A stretch of 64,000 nucleotides of DNA, taken from assembly GCA_039654915.1 (NCBI GenBank), contig CM077600.1, positions 35,394,992 through 35,458,991 on the forward strand. The letters are read 5' to 3'. Below, piece by piece: positions 1 through 10,889 of the stretch. Every line of letters starts with the position of its first letter. The stretch's first letter is position 1. Source of the stretch: Aquilaria yunnanensis. Lineage: Eukaryota; Streptophyta; Magnoliopsida; Malvales; Thymelaeaceae. The position numbers and the translations under genes are program-made. Under the pieces are notes generated by a model. That model did no database searches. It was not told the DNA's origin and worked only from the letters and a program-made list of their open reading frames with translations.

Positions 1-310
1 TGCTACTATATGTATTTATAGACAAACATTCACTTAGTTCGATTATGAAAGCATGTAATTTAAACTCTATTGGTATATCATGCTCATGTGGATTTAGTAG
101 TAAATTTCCAACTTGGCTTAGTAAGTTTAAGGATTCTGTATGTTTGTTTTAACACACATTCACTTAGTAATTAAAATTTATGAAATTTTGCGAGTTTAAA
201 AAATTGACTACAAACGATATCAGTATCCGCAGCATACGAGGTTAACGTTTAAATAATACATTCGATTGGAAATGGATAGTATAGAGATAAATAATATAAA
301 TAAAAAAATA

Positions 311-799
311 TTTCGAAGCTAAAAAAAAAATCTGGAAAATTTTCCAACAGCTGAGGCAGTTGGAATATTACACATTTTCCAACGGCCTGGGCAGTTGGAA
401 ATTTTTCCAATGGCTTAAAAAATTTCCAACTGTCACATTTCCAACTGCCTAGGCCGTTGGAAAATTTTCCAATGGCTTAAAAATTTTCCAACTGCCCAGG
501 CCGTTGGAAAATTTTCCAATGGCTTGAAAATTTCCAACTGCCCAGGCCGTTGGAAATTTTTCCAACTGCTCAGGCAATTGGAAACCCAAAAAAAAAAAAA
601 TTAATAAAGCCGTTGGAAATTCTCCAACTGCTTATTTTCCAACGGCTGACAGTTGGAATTTCCAACTGCTCACTCCTGGGCAGTTGGAAAATTAGCTTCC
701 AACGAATGATTTTCCAACTGACTATTTTCCAACTGCCAGCCGTTGGAAACAGCCCATTTCCAACGGCTGGCAGTTGGAAATGCTATTTTTTTTAGTAGT
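311..799. mobile_element. CACTA-like non-autonomous element end with subterminal repeat array
   Basis: Between about 330 and 783 the heptamer TTCCAAC or its complement GTTGGAA occurs 23 times exactly, plus several one-base variants, arranged as imperfect palindromes such as CAACTGCC..GGCCGTTGG. The right edge reads, on the minus strand, CACTACTAAAAAAAA, which fits the CACTA terminal sequence of En/Spm elements; these carry dense subterminal repeats bound by their transposase. The left edge near 311 (GCTAAAAAAAAAATC) is only a degraded match, so that limit is approximate. No transposase of the CACTA type is present. The short open frame at 550-795 is a by-product of the repeats. Confidence 0.55.
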
Positions 800-2258
800 G
801 TTGGGGCACTCAAGACCTCTTACATCTGATGTGTGGAAGCATTTCAAGAGGCAGAAAGTTGGTGACACTTGGAAAGCAATATATGTCTATTGTAAGAAAG
901 CATTAAGTGGAAACACAAAGAATGGGATAAGTCATATGAACAACCATTGGAAAGTATGTGCTCTTCGTAATACAAAGGATATCAAGCAAGCATTGCTTGA
1001 TCCAAAAAAGGAGAGGGATGGACATATAGCTCTTCGAACCCATACCTTTGAACAAGGGGAGGCAAGGAAAGAGCTTGCAACCATGATTTCCCTACATGAG
1101 TATCCTTTGTCTATGGTTGAATATGTTGGATTTCGTTGATTCACACACATCCTTCAACCCCTTTTCAAACCTGTTTCTTGAAATACAATTAAGAAAGATA
1201 TCTTTGCCATTTATGACTTTGAGAAGGCTAAGAGCATGAGCTTATTGGAAGCAAATAAATGCACGATTGCCATTACAACAGATACGTGGACATTCACTAA
1301 TCAAAAGAGGGGATTTATGGCAGTGGCAGCTCATTTTATCGATGACTCTTGGGTGTTACAAAATCAAATAATAATGTCTAATTTTTTTCTTCTTATAAAA
1401 AGAAAATCCTAATTTTTATTCATCTTTTGTTCAACTAGAACTAAGTGATTTTGATGCAATGCTTATTATTTGTTTTGTTTTTCTAAGTTTATATATGTGT
1501 CACATCCACATACTACTGATGATCTTTCTAATGAGCTTGTTGATGCATTGGTGGATTGGAACCATGATCGGAAACTATCCACGGTAACACTTGACAATTG
1601 TTCAACTAATGATGCTATGATTCCAATAATTCTAGACAAGCTTTCTGAAAAGCATTTTTCCGTTGGATGGAAAAATGATGCACATGAAATGTTATACTCA
1701 TATTTTAAATTTAATTGTCAAAGATGGTTTGGAGATAATTGAAGATGCTATTGAAAAAATTCGTAACAGTGTTGCATTTGGAAATCAACTCCTAAAAAGG
1801 ATGAAGAATTTGAAAGAATGACTCGTTAGTTAAAAGCTCCAACAATAAAGAAATTGGCTTTAAATTGCAAAACTAAGTGGAATTCAACGTATTTGATGCT
1901 TTCTTTTGCTTTAGTCTACCAAGAAGTGTTTCCACATATGAAACTCCGTGATAAGAGATATACATGTTTGCCATCTGAAAGTGATTGGAAGTTAGCTCAA
2001 GAAATTTGTGAGAAGTTGAAACTGTTTTATTTCGTGAGTAAATTGTTTTCTGGTACTGTCTATCCAACTATCAATGAGTACTTTCCTCAGATATATCAAA
2101 TTAAGATAGAATTAACTAATTGAAGACTTTCTAAAAATAATATTATTGTGTCAATGGCTAGAAAGATGTTACAAAAGTTTGACAAGTATTGATTTGAAGT
2201 TAATTTTATCATTGCTATAGCAACAGTGTTGAATCCTACATTCAAAATGATTCCTAGA
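800..2258 (+). pseudogene. hAT transposase remnant (BED zinc finger / RICESLEEPER-like)
   Basis: Consecutive fragments in different frames read like the plant hAT transposases of the ZBED/RICESLEEPER type. A BED-finger part (TSDVWKHFKR at about 815-845, then a conserved HMNNHWKVC) is followed by the core: AITTDTWTFTNQKRGFMAVAAHFIDDSW at 1270-1350, then LVDWNHDRKLSTVTLDNCSTNDAM near 1550-1620, and KTKWNSTYLML near 1870-1905. Stops and frame changes interrupt it (for example at 1139 and 1740), and the C-terminal hATC dimerisation region is missing; the sequence is lost at about 2258, where a LINE-ORF1-like copy begins. It is not functional. The domain assignment is secure; the exact limits are not. 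Confidence 0.8.
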
Positions 2259-2261
2259 CTT

Positions 2262-4516
2262 CTCTCTAAGTTTCAAATTTCAAACTTCTATCTCTTCGTC
2301 TATCAGCTTCTGTTGGCCGGTCCCGGCTGGGATTCCGCTTGTCAAAGGGATGGCTGATCCAAGTGAGATCGGGAAAAGCATTCTTATTCCGGCGGGAAGG
2401 AAGAAATTCGGGCTTTCGGTTCAATCTAGAAAAGCTGGGTACGTGTCACGTGTTTTCGAATTTGGGAAGCGATTCAATTCGGCAGTGGTATTGGAGGAGG
2501 ATGAAATTCGTTAGTGGGTAGGAATGTGGTGTGAATTCTGGTATGAGAAAGGAGAAAATCCATGGAGGCCGCGGCGTGAAGCGAAGGGCAGATCAATTGA
2601 ATTGGAGCTGGATAACAATACGGCAGGGCGATTTATATTGATTTCGGTGGACGTGGCAGCAAGAAGAAGGAAGGTTCTTATTCCCGAAGGAAAGGAGGCA
2701 GGGGGTTGGTGGTGCACGAGCACCGCCATTTCGACGATGGCGAATCGGTTTTGGGGGACACAGGCTACGCAGCCCGTTGGTGTTGGTGGCGGAAACGAGA
2801 AAAACTCCGGAGTTTCATCTTCCGCATATAACGATGGTGTTGCAAGTACGACGGATGATCGGCACTTAGTTATCATCTCTTCTGATTTGTCCATGCTGCA
2901 AGTCAGAACTTAGAATTTTGGTGGAGTTCGTCGGATGTTCAAGAAAGTCGGTGAGCCCGGCGGCCGCAGGTTTTGAGAAGGAAGCAGTGAAGACGTGGGC
3001 TCGAAGGTCTTGGACTGATTTTGGGCTACTCAAAATTTCGGGTCAGAGCTGAGCAAGGACAATTCTACTAATGGGTCCTTTAGAATTTGTAAAGTTGAAT
3101 CCTAGTGGGTCTATGGAATTGGTCATTGCAGAGATATTAAAAAATATCTTATCCGGCCCTATCTTCTCCAGACCTGGCTACCCAAACCCGACACTATCCA
3201 CAAAATCATGGGAAGAGTATGAGTTTAACTTATTATATTTAACTCTACCTGCATACCTCTTAAATCAGTATATTTATATTCAAAATATGATTTTATTTCC
3301 AAAATAAAAATATAATTTAACATAAATTATCTTATATTACTTTAATTTATGATTTTTTAAGTATTAATTAATTGTGAATATACACATTTTTTAAATATAT
3401 ATATATAAATATATAAAAATAGAGTCTAAAAAAATCAAACATATACTTTAAAATGGGTTAGTAGGTAATACCCACCTACGTGTAGGATGGGTTATTTGAG
3501 AGGAGGGTTTGAGATTAGTTATACCTAGCTCAAACCCTACCGTTGACATTCCTGGGTCGTGGTCAAAAGTGTGGTGAGGCTATTCTTTCAATTTGTTCTG
3601 GGGTAAAAAAAATCATGGGTGACGCTAAGGGCAACACAATTCAAAAGGGTGTTTGTGGGGGAGTCAGTGGTCGGTTTCCGTGCTAATTGCCCTCTTAACA
3701 CAATTGGACATGAACCTAAGAAGGAAAAGGTGGAGACATCTGTTAGTGTATCTCAACCATTGGGAAAGAGTTCAATTGAAACTGCGGATGACCAAGACCT
3801 TTTGGGGGGGGGGGGGGGTGAGATTGGATTTGGGTGAGTGTAGGTGAATCTCATATCCGTCCAGGCTTAATTTATGATTTGGAGTCTAATTCCTTTGGTG
3901 GGACACATAACAATGTGGAGAAAAATGATAAGGGGCTGAGAACAAGATGGATAAGGAAAATTCCTATCTAATTTTTCCAGGAGTATCATCAATTTTGAAG
4001 GGCTTCGAAAGACTAAGGGAGCAAGAAGTGAGGAGTGTGGAGTGGTCTTCAAAAAGGATGTGCTCCTTGACGGACATCATAGGGAAATCAAAATCTTCTT
4101 GAAAAACAGGAGTCAATAATGTTAGCAAGTTGTTAGGGGTTTCTTTTGAATGGTGTGAAGATTTGGCTTTTGAACTATATGATGATTTAGGTGCTTTGAA
4201 AGGTATAAAAAAGAGTCATGAAAAATTAGAGTCTAGTAGGAAAAAATTGTTTTTAAGGAACAAACTAAGAAGGTTGGATTGGAGTATAAAGACTAAGTGC
4301 TCATTTTTTAAGGGTCTTGTAGCGGGGGGGCTTTGAAGTAGAGGCGAGGGATCTTTATTCAAGGGTTGGTTTTGGGGTTTTAAGAAGAAAGGGCAACGGG
4401 CGCTTGGGAGATTATGGGGCATTTGGGAGATTTGAGGTTAGTTTTGCTAGCATCTAGTTACGATAGGTTGTAATATGTATTTCCTTTAATAAAATTTCTT
4501 TGTTTGTCGTTAAAAA
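2262..4516 (+). mobile_element. LINE-ORF1-like retroposed element, copy A
   Basis: This stretch aligns by eye with 35786-37768 across several blocks: the GTTGGCCGG start near 2312, the frame containing FWYEKGENPW and KVLIPEGKEAGGWW (2535-2730), the block around 3945-4040 (LIFPGV-type) and the F-x2-CE-x-L-x-FE-x-YD-x-L motif near 4145-4185. It ends with AATAAA at 4488-4493 and an A-run at 4509-4516, as a retroposed copy would. The IPEG..GW motif resembles the gag-like ORF1 of plant LINEs (DUF4283 type); that family link is inference. No reverse transcriptase is present. The region from about 3060 to 3555 has no counterpart in the other copy and looks like a later insertion. Frames are broken. 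Confidence 0.6.
3060..3555. mobile_element. Probable MITE insertion inside the LINE-like copy
   Basis: The segment is AT-rich, absent from the related copy at 35.8-37.8 kb, and ends in CGTTGACATTCC (3541-3552), whose complement GGAATGTCAACGG matches the ends of the two other elements starting near 5546 and 20546. The left end and target-site duplication were not resolved. Confidence 0.35.
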
Positions 4517-6828
4517 AAACTGAGAGAGAGAGTGTGAGAGAGAACCAACCCAAGTAACAAAATAATCTTTTGACCACCAAACTTCACGCGTTTGGCCAAA
4601 TATTACGTTAGCTTATGATTGTATCACTAAAAGCCCAAATAGGGTTATATTGAAGAGTTAGTTGGCTACTCGGGTCAGATTCTTCAAAGAATTCTGGTGT
4701 CTCGTTTAATTTTAAACAATATTTTAAATACTGTTATCACTAAATATACTAAATATACCGCATCCCATATTTTTAAGATATACTGTATGGTATACCATGT
4801 CACATATTGTTACCGTTTTCATAAAAAATAAATGTTATAATATTATTTTAATAGAAATAAATTAAATAAATTTTTTTTTGCATATTTGTATATGTATTCT
4901 AATTTTCCATCGTAATTTGTCAACTATTAATAAAATATATATATATGGTAAAAGATACTTTTTTACACAACAAACATAAAAAAATGTTATCTATAGAGCA
5001 AAATAAATATTTCTTAGCAAAAAAAGTTAATTTATTGATATAAGAGAAACAAAGAAACAAAACTTTAATAATAATAATATATTTTTTAATACCATATTGA
5101 GTTTTGGGTAGCTCAATGTATGATATTTTGATGTAAAATGACAAAAAAAAAATATCTCACACATATCCGCAAAATATAGAATATCATAGTACCTACCTCA
5201 TGGTATTTACGGTATGCCAAATTTTTTTTTAACAAAATGTACATAAAAAGTGACCAGCATTCGAAATACCACAAAATACCTCGATATTTCACTCAAAAAA
5301 ATGAAAAAATATAAAAATATTTGTATCACGGATAAGCTGTATATCACAATATTTAATTCCATGGTTTTGAAAACTATTCATTGCAAAAATAAGAGTTCAA
5401 CTAAGTTCTCATTTGGGAGTGAACAACTAAAAGAGTCCTCGAGTTATATCTTATGTTACACTTTCATCCTTACACTATCAAAAGTCCCAAATAAGCAACC
5501 AAAAGTAAATAACATTGCCCTGCTACAGCAACCGCCTTGGAGATAGGGATGTCAACGGGTTAGATTTGGAGCAGGTAAAGTTATTCTCAAACTTTTTATG
5601 TAATATAAAAGCTCTACCCAAATGCTCCTCACAACCAGCAATGGGTAGAGTTTCTTTACTCAAACACTCTCTGTCTTGAGGCAAGTAGAGTTAGATGCCA
5701 TACTGATAACACCCTCATAAGTGATTTGCATAATAAAAAATAAATAAAAACTATTAAACTACTACTTATTTTTGTTTGCTTTACTTGCTTTAGGGTATTC
5801 GTAGGTTCGGATTAAAATTAACATCCTTTGGGAGTTGTTTGTCATTTTGACTTGTTATTGTTTGTTGGTTTGAATTGGACTTTGATTTGGGGGCTTGACC
5901 TGGCTGGCTAAGAACCTGCCGTCAGCTTGTTTCATGAAGATATGCTACTGCCTGAATCATCTCAAGTTTTCTTTGGAGAAGGAAAAGGGGGGCATTCGTG
6001 GTCCAACCCCTTGAAAAATATACTGTTTGATTGGTAGACTTTGAACAGATTTTTCTAACAGAAAATTTTATTAGAAGTGAATCAAAGGCTAAGAACAGTT
6101 TAGTCTCTCTCTCTCTCTCTCTTGTTAGGGTGGGAGTTCTATTTATTGACCGCGGTTTCAAATTTACAATAAAAATTTAAATGAACTTTATGCTTCAATC
6201 CTAGTTTGCCCAACAGCAAAGCAGGGATACAATGTTTTTTTTAAAGTAGTCACTGCTGGCTTTCTCTTTTTTCTTGATTTTTTTTGATAAATTTATATGC
6301 AATATTCTAGATCAAATAATAGAAAATTTCAAAGTTCCATAACTATTAAAAAAGAACTTCTAGTCTCTGAAAAAAAAATTTGCTAGAAATTAATGTGAAA
6401 ATGATTGGAAGTTAAGGTTAAAGTAGGAGGAAATAGCAACCTTTGGGAGTACATCCTTTTCAAGGTCTTTCCTTTGGTATTGGGCATTGACCTACTCTCT
6501 CAAACACATCAAAAACTGAATCTCTAATTTAAAAAAATGTTGACTTACCATCACCAAGACAAAAATGTCGACTTTGTCAAACAAGCAGAGGAATATTAAA
6601 GTAACATGGTTGATGCACAAAGTTTAATTAAAACTAGCTGTAAACAAGTCAGTTCTCCTCTTTGTGGCAGGTAAACAAGACATCAGACACTTCTGCCTCA
6701 GTTGGGTTAAACAATTGGGTAAACGGAAAAAGAAAAAAACAATTGGGGGAACCAAAAGAAAAAAAAACAATTAGAATGATTGGCTATTTTGCTTTACAGA
6801 ATCAAATTGGACACTTCCAGTTCACCAC
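4517..6828. other. Gene-free AT-rich intergenic stretch
   Basis: No credible coding region is seen. The stretch holds long AT-rich low-complexity DNA (4700-5240), one end of a GGGATGTCAACGG-type element near 5546, and a short (CT)n microsatellite at 6102-6121. It lies downstream of the receptor kinase gene, so its last few hundred bases (6500-6828) should include that gene's 3' untranslated region. Confidence 0.6.
5546..5720. mobile_element. Fragment of a GGGATGTCAACGG-ended MITE
   Basis: It starts with GGGATGTCAACGGG followed by TTAGATTTGGAGCAGG, closely matching the left end at 20546 (GGGATGTCAATGG then TTAGATTTAGG). Its right end was not found, so this is probably truncated. The approximate end is a guess. 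Confidence 0.35.
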
Positions 6829-9078
6829 CTATGTGGAAGACTGGGTAGTGGAGCGAGAGAGCGTTGGAGGGGCCAAGCACGCAGCCAACGCTCTTTCCAA
6901 GGTATTTACAATCTCTGTCATGGATTGCCTGTCCCTGCCTTCTAATGTGACACAGTCCGCTGCTAAGTAGCCAACATGAGCTACTGCCTCTATCTCAAAT
7001 GGTGTTGGTGGTGGCACTCTTGCGTCCAAAACTCTGTGGATCTCATCTTGAACAATATATGGCACCATGAAATCAACCACATTTCTGGGCACGCCATATT
7101 CATTTTTATGGATTGCCTTGTAACCCGACAGTAACTCGAGGAGTACCACCCCGAAGCTGTAAACATCACTCTTCTTGGTCAGTTGTTGAAACCTGTAGTA
7201 CTCAGGATCCATGTAGCCGACTGTTCCAGCTGCGCGTAATGAGAGATGTGACTCATCCTCGCTTGGACCCATCAGGGACAGCCCGAAATCTGATACTTTT
7301 GCTGTCCAAGTAGAGTCGAGTAGGATGTTTGAGGATTTGATGTCACGATGTATGATCGAAGGAATTGCATACTCGTGCAGGTACTCGATTCCCCTGGCCG
7401 CGTCCAGGGCCACCTTGATCCTTGCGGCCCAAGACATGAGGGGCGAATCGTTGAGCCTGTGTAGATGGTCGTGGAGTGTGCCATTGCTCATGTACTCGTA
7501 CACCAACACCAGCTCGTTGCAGTCCTCGCAGAACCCTATTAGCCTAACAAGGTTCTTGTGATGGAGCCGAGATAGAGACTCGAGCTCATTTATGAAGGCA
7601 CTGTCCTTATCCTCTTGGCGCTTCGTGCCCCAACCGGGGGAGGAAGTACTAGAATAGTCAGCCCTCTTTACGGCTACTTGGCGTCCGTCTTCCAGTGTGG
7701 CTCGGTACACTGACCCAAAACTCCCAGCCCCAATCTTGTGCTCCACTGAGAAGTTGTTGGTGGCTTCAAGCAGCGATTGGAGATGGAATTCCTCCAAGTT
7801 TGTCCCGATGCTGGTCAGCTTGCTCAGCCGCTTCTCTATAACTGGCGGCGGATTCTGCCGCTCGGTGGCTCCGGCTTCATCTAGCGGGCCTGAGTCGTGA
7901 ACCCGACGACCCCGGGACTTACAGCACCTGAAAAGAAAGAAACCCACTGCTAGCAACAAAGACGCTGAGCCAACACAACCAACCACAAGAAACGCTGTCA
8001 TCCTGCCAGTCCAGCTACTGCTCGGTGGAGCAACCGGCACTGGGGTTGGTGATGATGGCGGTGGAACAAGGATTTCTGGTCCACAGGGTTGGCAGATAAA
8101 TTCTCCACCATTGCAAAAATTGGCTGAACCGGCCAATGGGGAGCACCTGCATTGCCTTGTACATGGCCCTGGAAGTGCCTCTGGAACTCGAAGAACCACA
8201 AAACTAGAACCAAAATTTGGATCTCCCCAACATACCAGAGAATACTTCAATGCCAAAACTCCACAGAAAACGTTTCTTTTCCCTTTAATGGAAATAAAAT
8301 CACAGCCGTGGAGCTCTTCCGGTAATCCGAAATTCCCTTCCCCCCAACACTCAACCGTTCCATTCACCTGCAAAGCGCAGCTCCGATTTCCACCCAGAGC
8401 CACGGCCGAAAACTTCCCCTGCGGCGGAGTAGCCGCCATGTCCCCCCAACAGTTCAGATCGCCGGTCAAATTTATTGCACAAGCATGGCGAGTCCCAGCA
8501 GCAACCGAACTGAAATTCCCGACAGGAGCATTTGCAGTTACATTCATGTTGCCTCCTAAGCACGAAACTCTCCCAGATTCCAACAACCCACAAACGAAAT
8601 CCTCCCCAACAGCAATACTGGAGAAGTTGAGAGCCGAATTCGAGCTGAAGTCCCGCCATTGCCAACATTGAAGCCTGTTGGTCCCACTAACAAGGCCACA
8701 AACAGGGGAGTTCCCAGCTTCGAACTGGGTTATAACCGGACCCTGATAAATTCTCTTGTAATACATATCACTACCATTGGTACCGGAAAATCTCCAACAG
8801 GCGATGACGGAAGTAGAGAGAGAAGTGAAGGACCTAAGCGCACAAACGAACCCTTCCCCCGAAACAATCGATGAAAAGGCGACGCTCTGATTCACCGGAA
8901 TTCGGATCCCAGCTGGGAAGCTAGAACAACTAAGAGAAGATCGGAGGTCCAGAGCACAGATGAGGGTCTGGTTAGAGTTGGGATTCTCGGAGATGGAGAA
9001 GGTAGAGAGAGAGTGAGAGAAATGAAGGAAAGGGAGGAAAAGCAGAGGAATCAGAAGGGAGAGGGGGTGGAGAGCCAT
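6829..9078 (-). CDS. Receptor-like serine/threonine kinase, CRINKLY4-related (CCR4-like)
   Basis: A 749-residue intron-less gene. Residues 1-24 form a signal peptide. Residues about 35-300 are the crinkly (RCC1-like) repeats with regular C-W/C-G spacing (CWRFSG, CALQVNGTVECWG, LVCWGDP). A short Cys-rich TNFR-like part follows at 306-332, a Pro/Ser linker, and one membrane helix at about 360-385. The cytoplasmic kinase spans about 447-730 with all key residues: glycine loop GAGSFGSVY, VAVK (K471), HRDIKSSN (D579), DFG (D597), APE-equivalent DPEY. The 15-residue insert after K471 also occurs in this group as I recall it. It should phosphorylate Ser/Thr targets at the plasma membrane; the ligand is unknown. 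CCR3 is the main alternative subgroup. ATG at 9078 is the first in frame and directly precedes the signal peptide. Confidence 0.93.
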   Translation of the reverse strand: MALHPLSLLIPLLFLPFLHFSHSLSTFSISENPNSNQTLICALDLRSSLSCSSFPAGIRIPVNQSVAFSSIVSGEGFVCALRSFTSLSTSVIACWRFSGTNGSDMYYKRIYQGPVITQFEAGNSPVCGLVSGTNRLQCWQWRDFSSNSALNFSSIAVGEDFVCGLLESGRVSCLGGNMNVTANAPVGNFSSVAAGTRHACAINLTGDLNCWGDMAATPPQGKFSAVALGGNRSCALQVNGTVECWGEGNFGLPEELHGCDFISIKGKRNVFCGVLALKYSLVCWGDPNFGSSFVVLRVPEALPGPCTRQCRCSPLAGSANFCNGGEFICQPCGPEILVPPPSSPTPVPVAPPSSSWTGRMTAFLVVGCVGSASLLLAVGFFLFRCCKSRGRRVHDSGPLDEAGATERQNPPPVIEKRLSKLTSIGTNLEEFHLQSLLEATNNFSVEHKIGAGSFGSVYRATLEDGRQVAVKRADYSSTSSPGWGTKRQEDKDSAFINELESLSRLHHKNLVRLIGFCEDCNELVLVYEYMSNGTLHDHLHRLNDSPLMSWAARIKVALDAARGIEYLHEYAIPSIIHRDIKSSNILLDSTWTAKVSDFGLSLMGPSEDESHLSLRAAGTVGYMDPEYYRFQQLTKKSDVYSFGVVLLELLSGYKAIHKNEYGVPRNVVDFMVPYIVQDEIHRVLDARVPPPTPFEIEAVAHVGYLAADCVTLEGRDRQSMTEIVNTLERALAACLAPPTLSRSTTQSST

Positions 9079-10889
9079 GACATGAGAATGTCATGTTGAG
9101 GAAGAAGTATAAAGAAAATAGTAATGATGAGAAGGGAGAGAGGAGTGTGAAATGGGTTTTAGTATAAAAAGTAAGGGGGACAGTGCAGGAGAAAGTTCAT
9201 GTGGTGTGGGAGATGAGAAACGCGGTGGAAGGAAGGGGAAGACCGGAGACCCAGTCTATAAACGTACATGCAGAATTTTTCCCCGAAAGCAGCGTACGCA
9301 CAAATACAACAAAGAGCGTATACTAAACCTAACCAAATAATCTGAAAATTCCATAAAATCAAATTTCGAGAAACAAAATAAAAATGCAATTTAGGCAGAG
9401 TGGCGATTGGCTTGCTCCTGCCGGCAAAGATGAAATCGTGAACTCCTGCTGCTAAAGGATTTACTTGCTCAAACTATGCCGATCCAACGGTGGCAGGTTT
9501 AGGATTTTTACAAGAAGAGATATAAATCAGCCTATAAAATATAATATTTGAAAAAATTATAGAGGAAAATATGAAAATGTTTTGATTTAGCGTCTTTTTT
9601 TTTTCCCATTTGGTTGCCTTACCTCAATGAAATTTGAAAAAAGATGAATGAGATGTTCATGTCATATTGAATATAAAAGATAAAAGTTTCATTTTAGCCC
9701 TAAAACTTACAAATTCTTTTTCATTTGGCTTATTGACTTTGTCTTATGTGCAACTAAAACTCATTAATTTTTTTTTTTCATATATTTGAAGAGAAAAGAG
9801 TGACAAAAAAATATTTGAATCCTTGATGGAAAAATTTATGAAAATTTAAGCGTCAATGTAAGACTTTTGTCACTCTAATTATGACTGGAGAAAAGAGACT
9901 GACCTATTTCTTTATTTTTATTAAGTTAAAAGGAGCACATTCTTTTGTTCTAATATATATTATGAAAATTATGGGAGTCCACTAAAAAATTTGAAAAGGT
10001 CTAATTACTAAATTATGTATCTCTTATTAGTATCTTTCTAGACAAAGAAGGGTTCATAGACCCCTATATAATACATATTTATATGCCTTTGCAATCCAAA
10101 GACTTTTTTTATTCACCCTAACCTTCATTTCCTACGATGATTCATCACTACAAGCCAACAAGTTTGGTTTAGTTTCCCACGCCTCCTCTTTTAATGCTGG
10201 AATACCGCGGGGAGTTTGGTGGACAAATAGCAAAGTACCCAAAAAAAAGAGGATTGAAGGGTGGTTCAAAGACCAAGACGACGTTAGGGAGAAGCGCCTT
10301 TGCGGTGATGGTCGTTCAACTGGTGGAGGGGAAGGTAAAGGGAGCGTGGCCATGGTGATGAAAATTGGAGGATCCACAAGAGCATTTCGAGAGGTCGATG
10401 GTGGAGATGATTTCAAGAGGATCCGTCGATTTTGAAACATGAATGAATTGGAAAACACGATGCATGAAAAACACATCGTGACATCCTTGTTAGGCAAATT
10501 GTGACGATGCGAATGACCTAGTGCAAACAAACTTGACGTGATTGAATCATTGTTGTCCGATCCTAAGCGATTGCTCATTGATTTGCCATATGATCCCAAA
10601 CGGAAAACATGGCGCCGATCTAATGTCCAAAAATGACGATGACCTTGTACTATTAGTCCTATTCCTTTAGTTTCTATTGCAACCCATTCTCAACCTATAT
10701 TTTATTTCAAATTAGTCTAAATGGTTTATAATTCCTTGCATATTGACCTATAGCTTTAGCAAATTTGAGTTGATATAGAAACTCGATTTACATAAGGAAA
10801 AAATTGATAATTTAAATGATCTATTAATTGTAATTGATTAAGAATATTTTTTAGTAATTAATTAATAATCATTTCTTCTCTGATTTCAT
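9079..10889. other. Upstream region of the receptor kinase and AT-rich intergenic DNA
   Basis: The first few hundred bases after 9078 hold the promoter and 5' untranslated region of the minus-strand kinase gene; no convincing TATA box was found on that strand. The rest is AT-rich. An open frame on the minus strand at 10132-10599 (155 codons) has no recognisable domain and is not accepted as a gene; the locally higher GC there (10130-10610) may mark an old inserted fragment. Confidence 0.5.

Noticed and set aside
8111..8671. Plus-strand frame of 186 codons opposite the receptor kinase
   Set aside because: It is an antisense shadow of the ectodomain coding region, with no domain of its own.
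10132..10599. Minus-strand frame of 155 codons
   Set aside because: No domain or signal I recognise, odd composition, and it sits next to transposon remnants.
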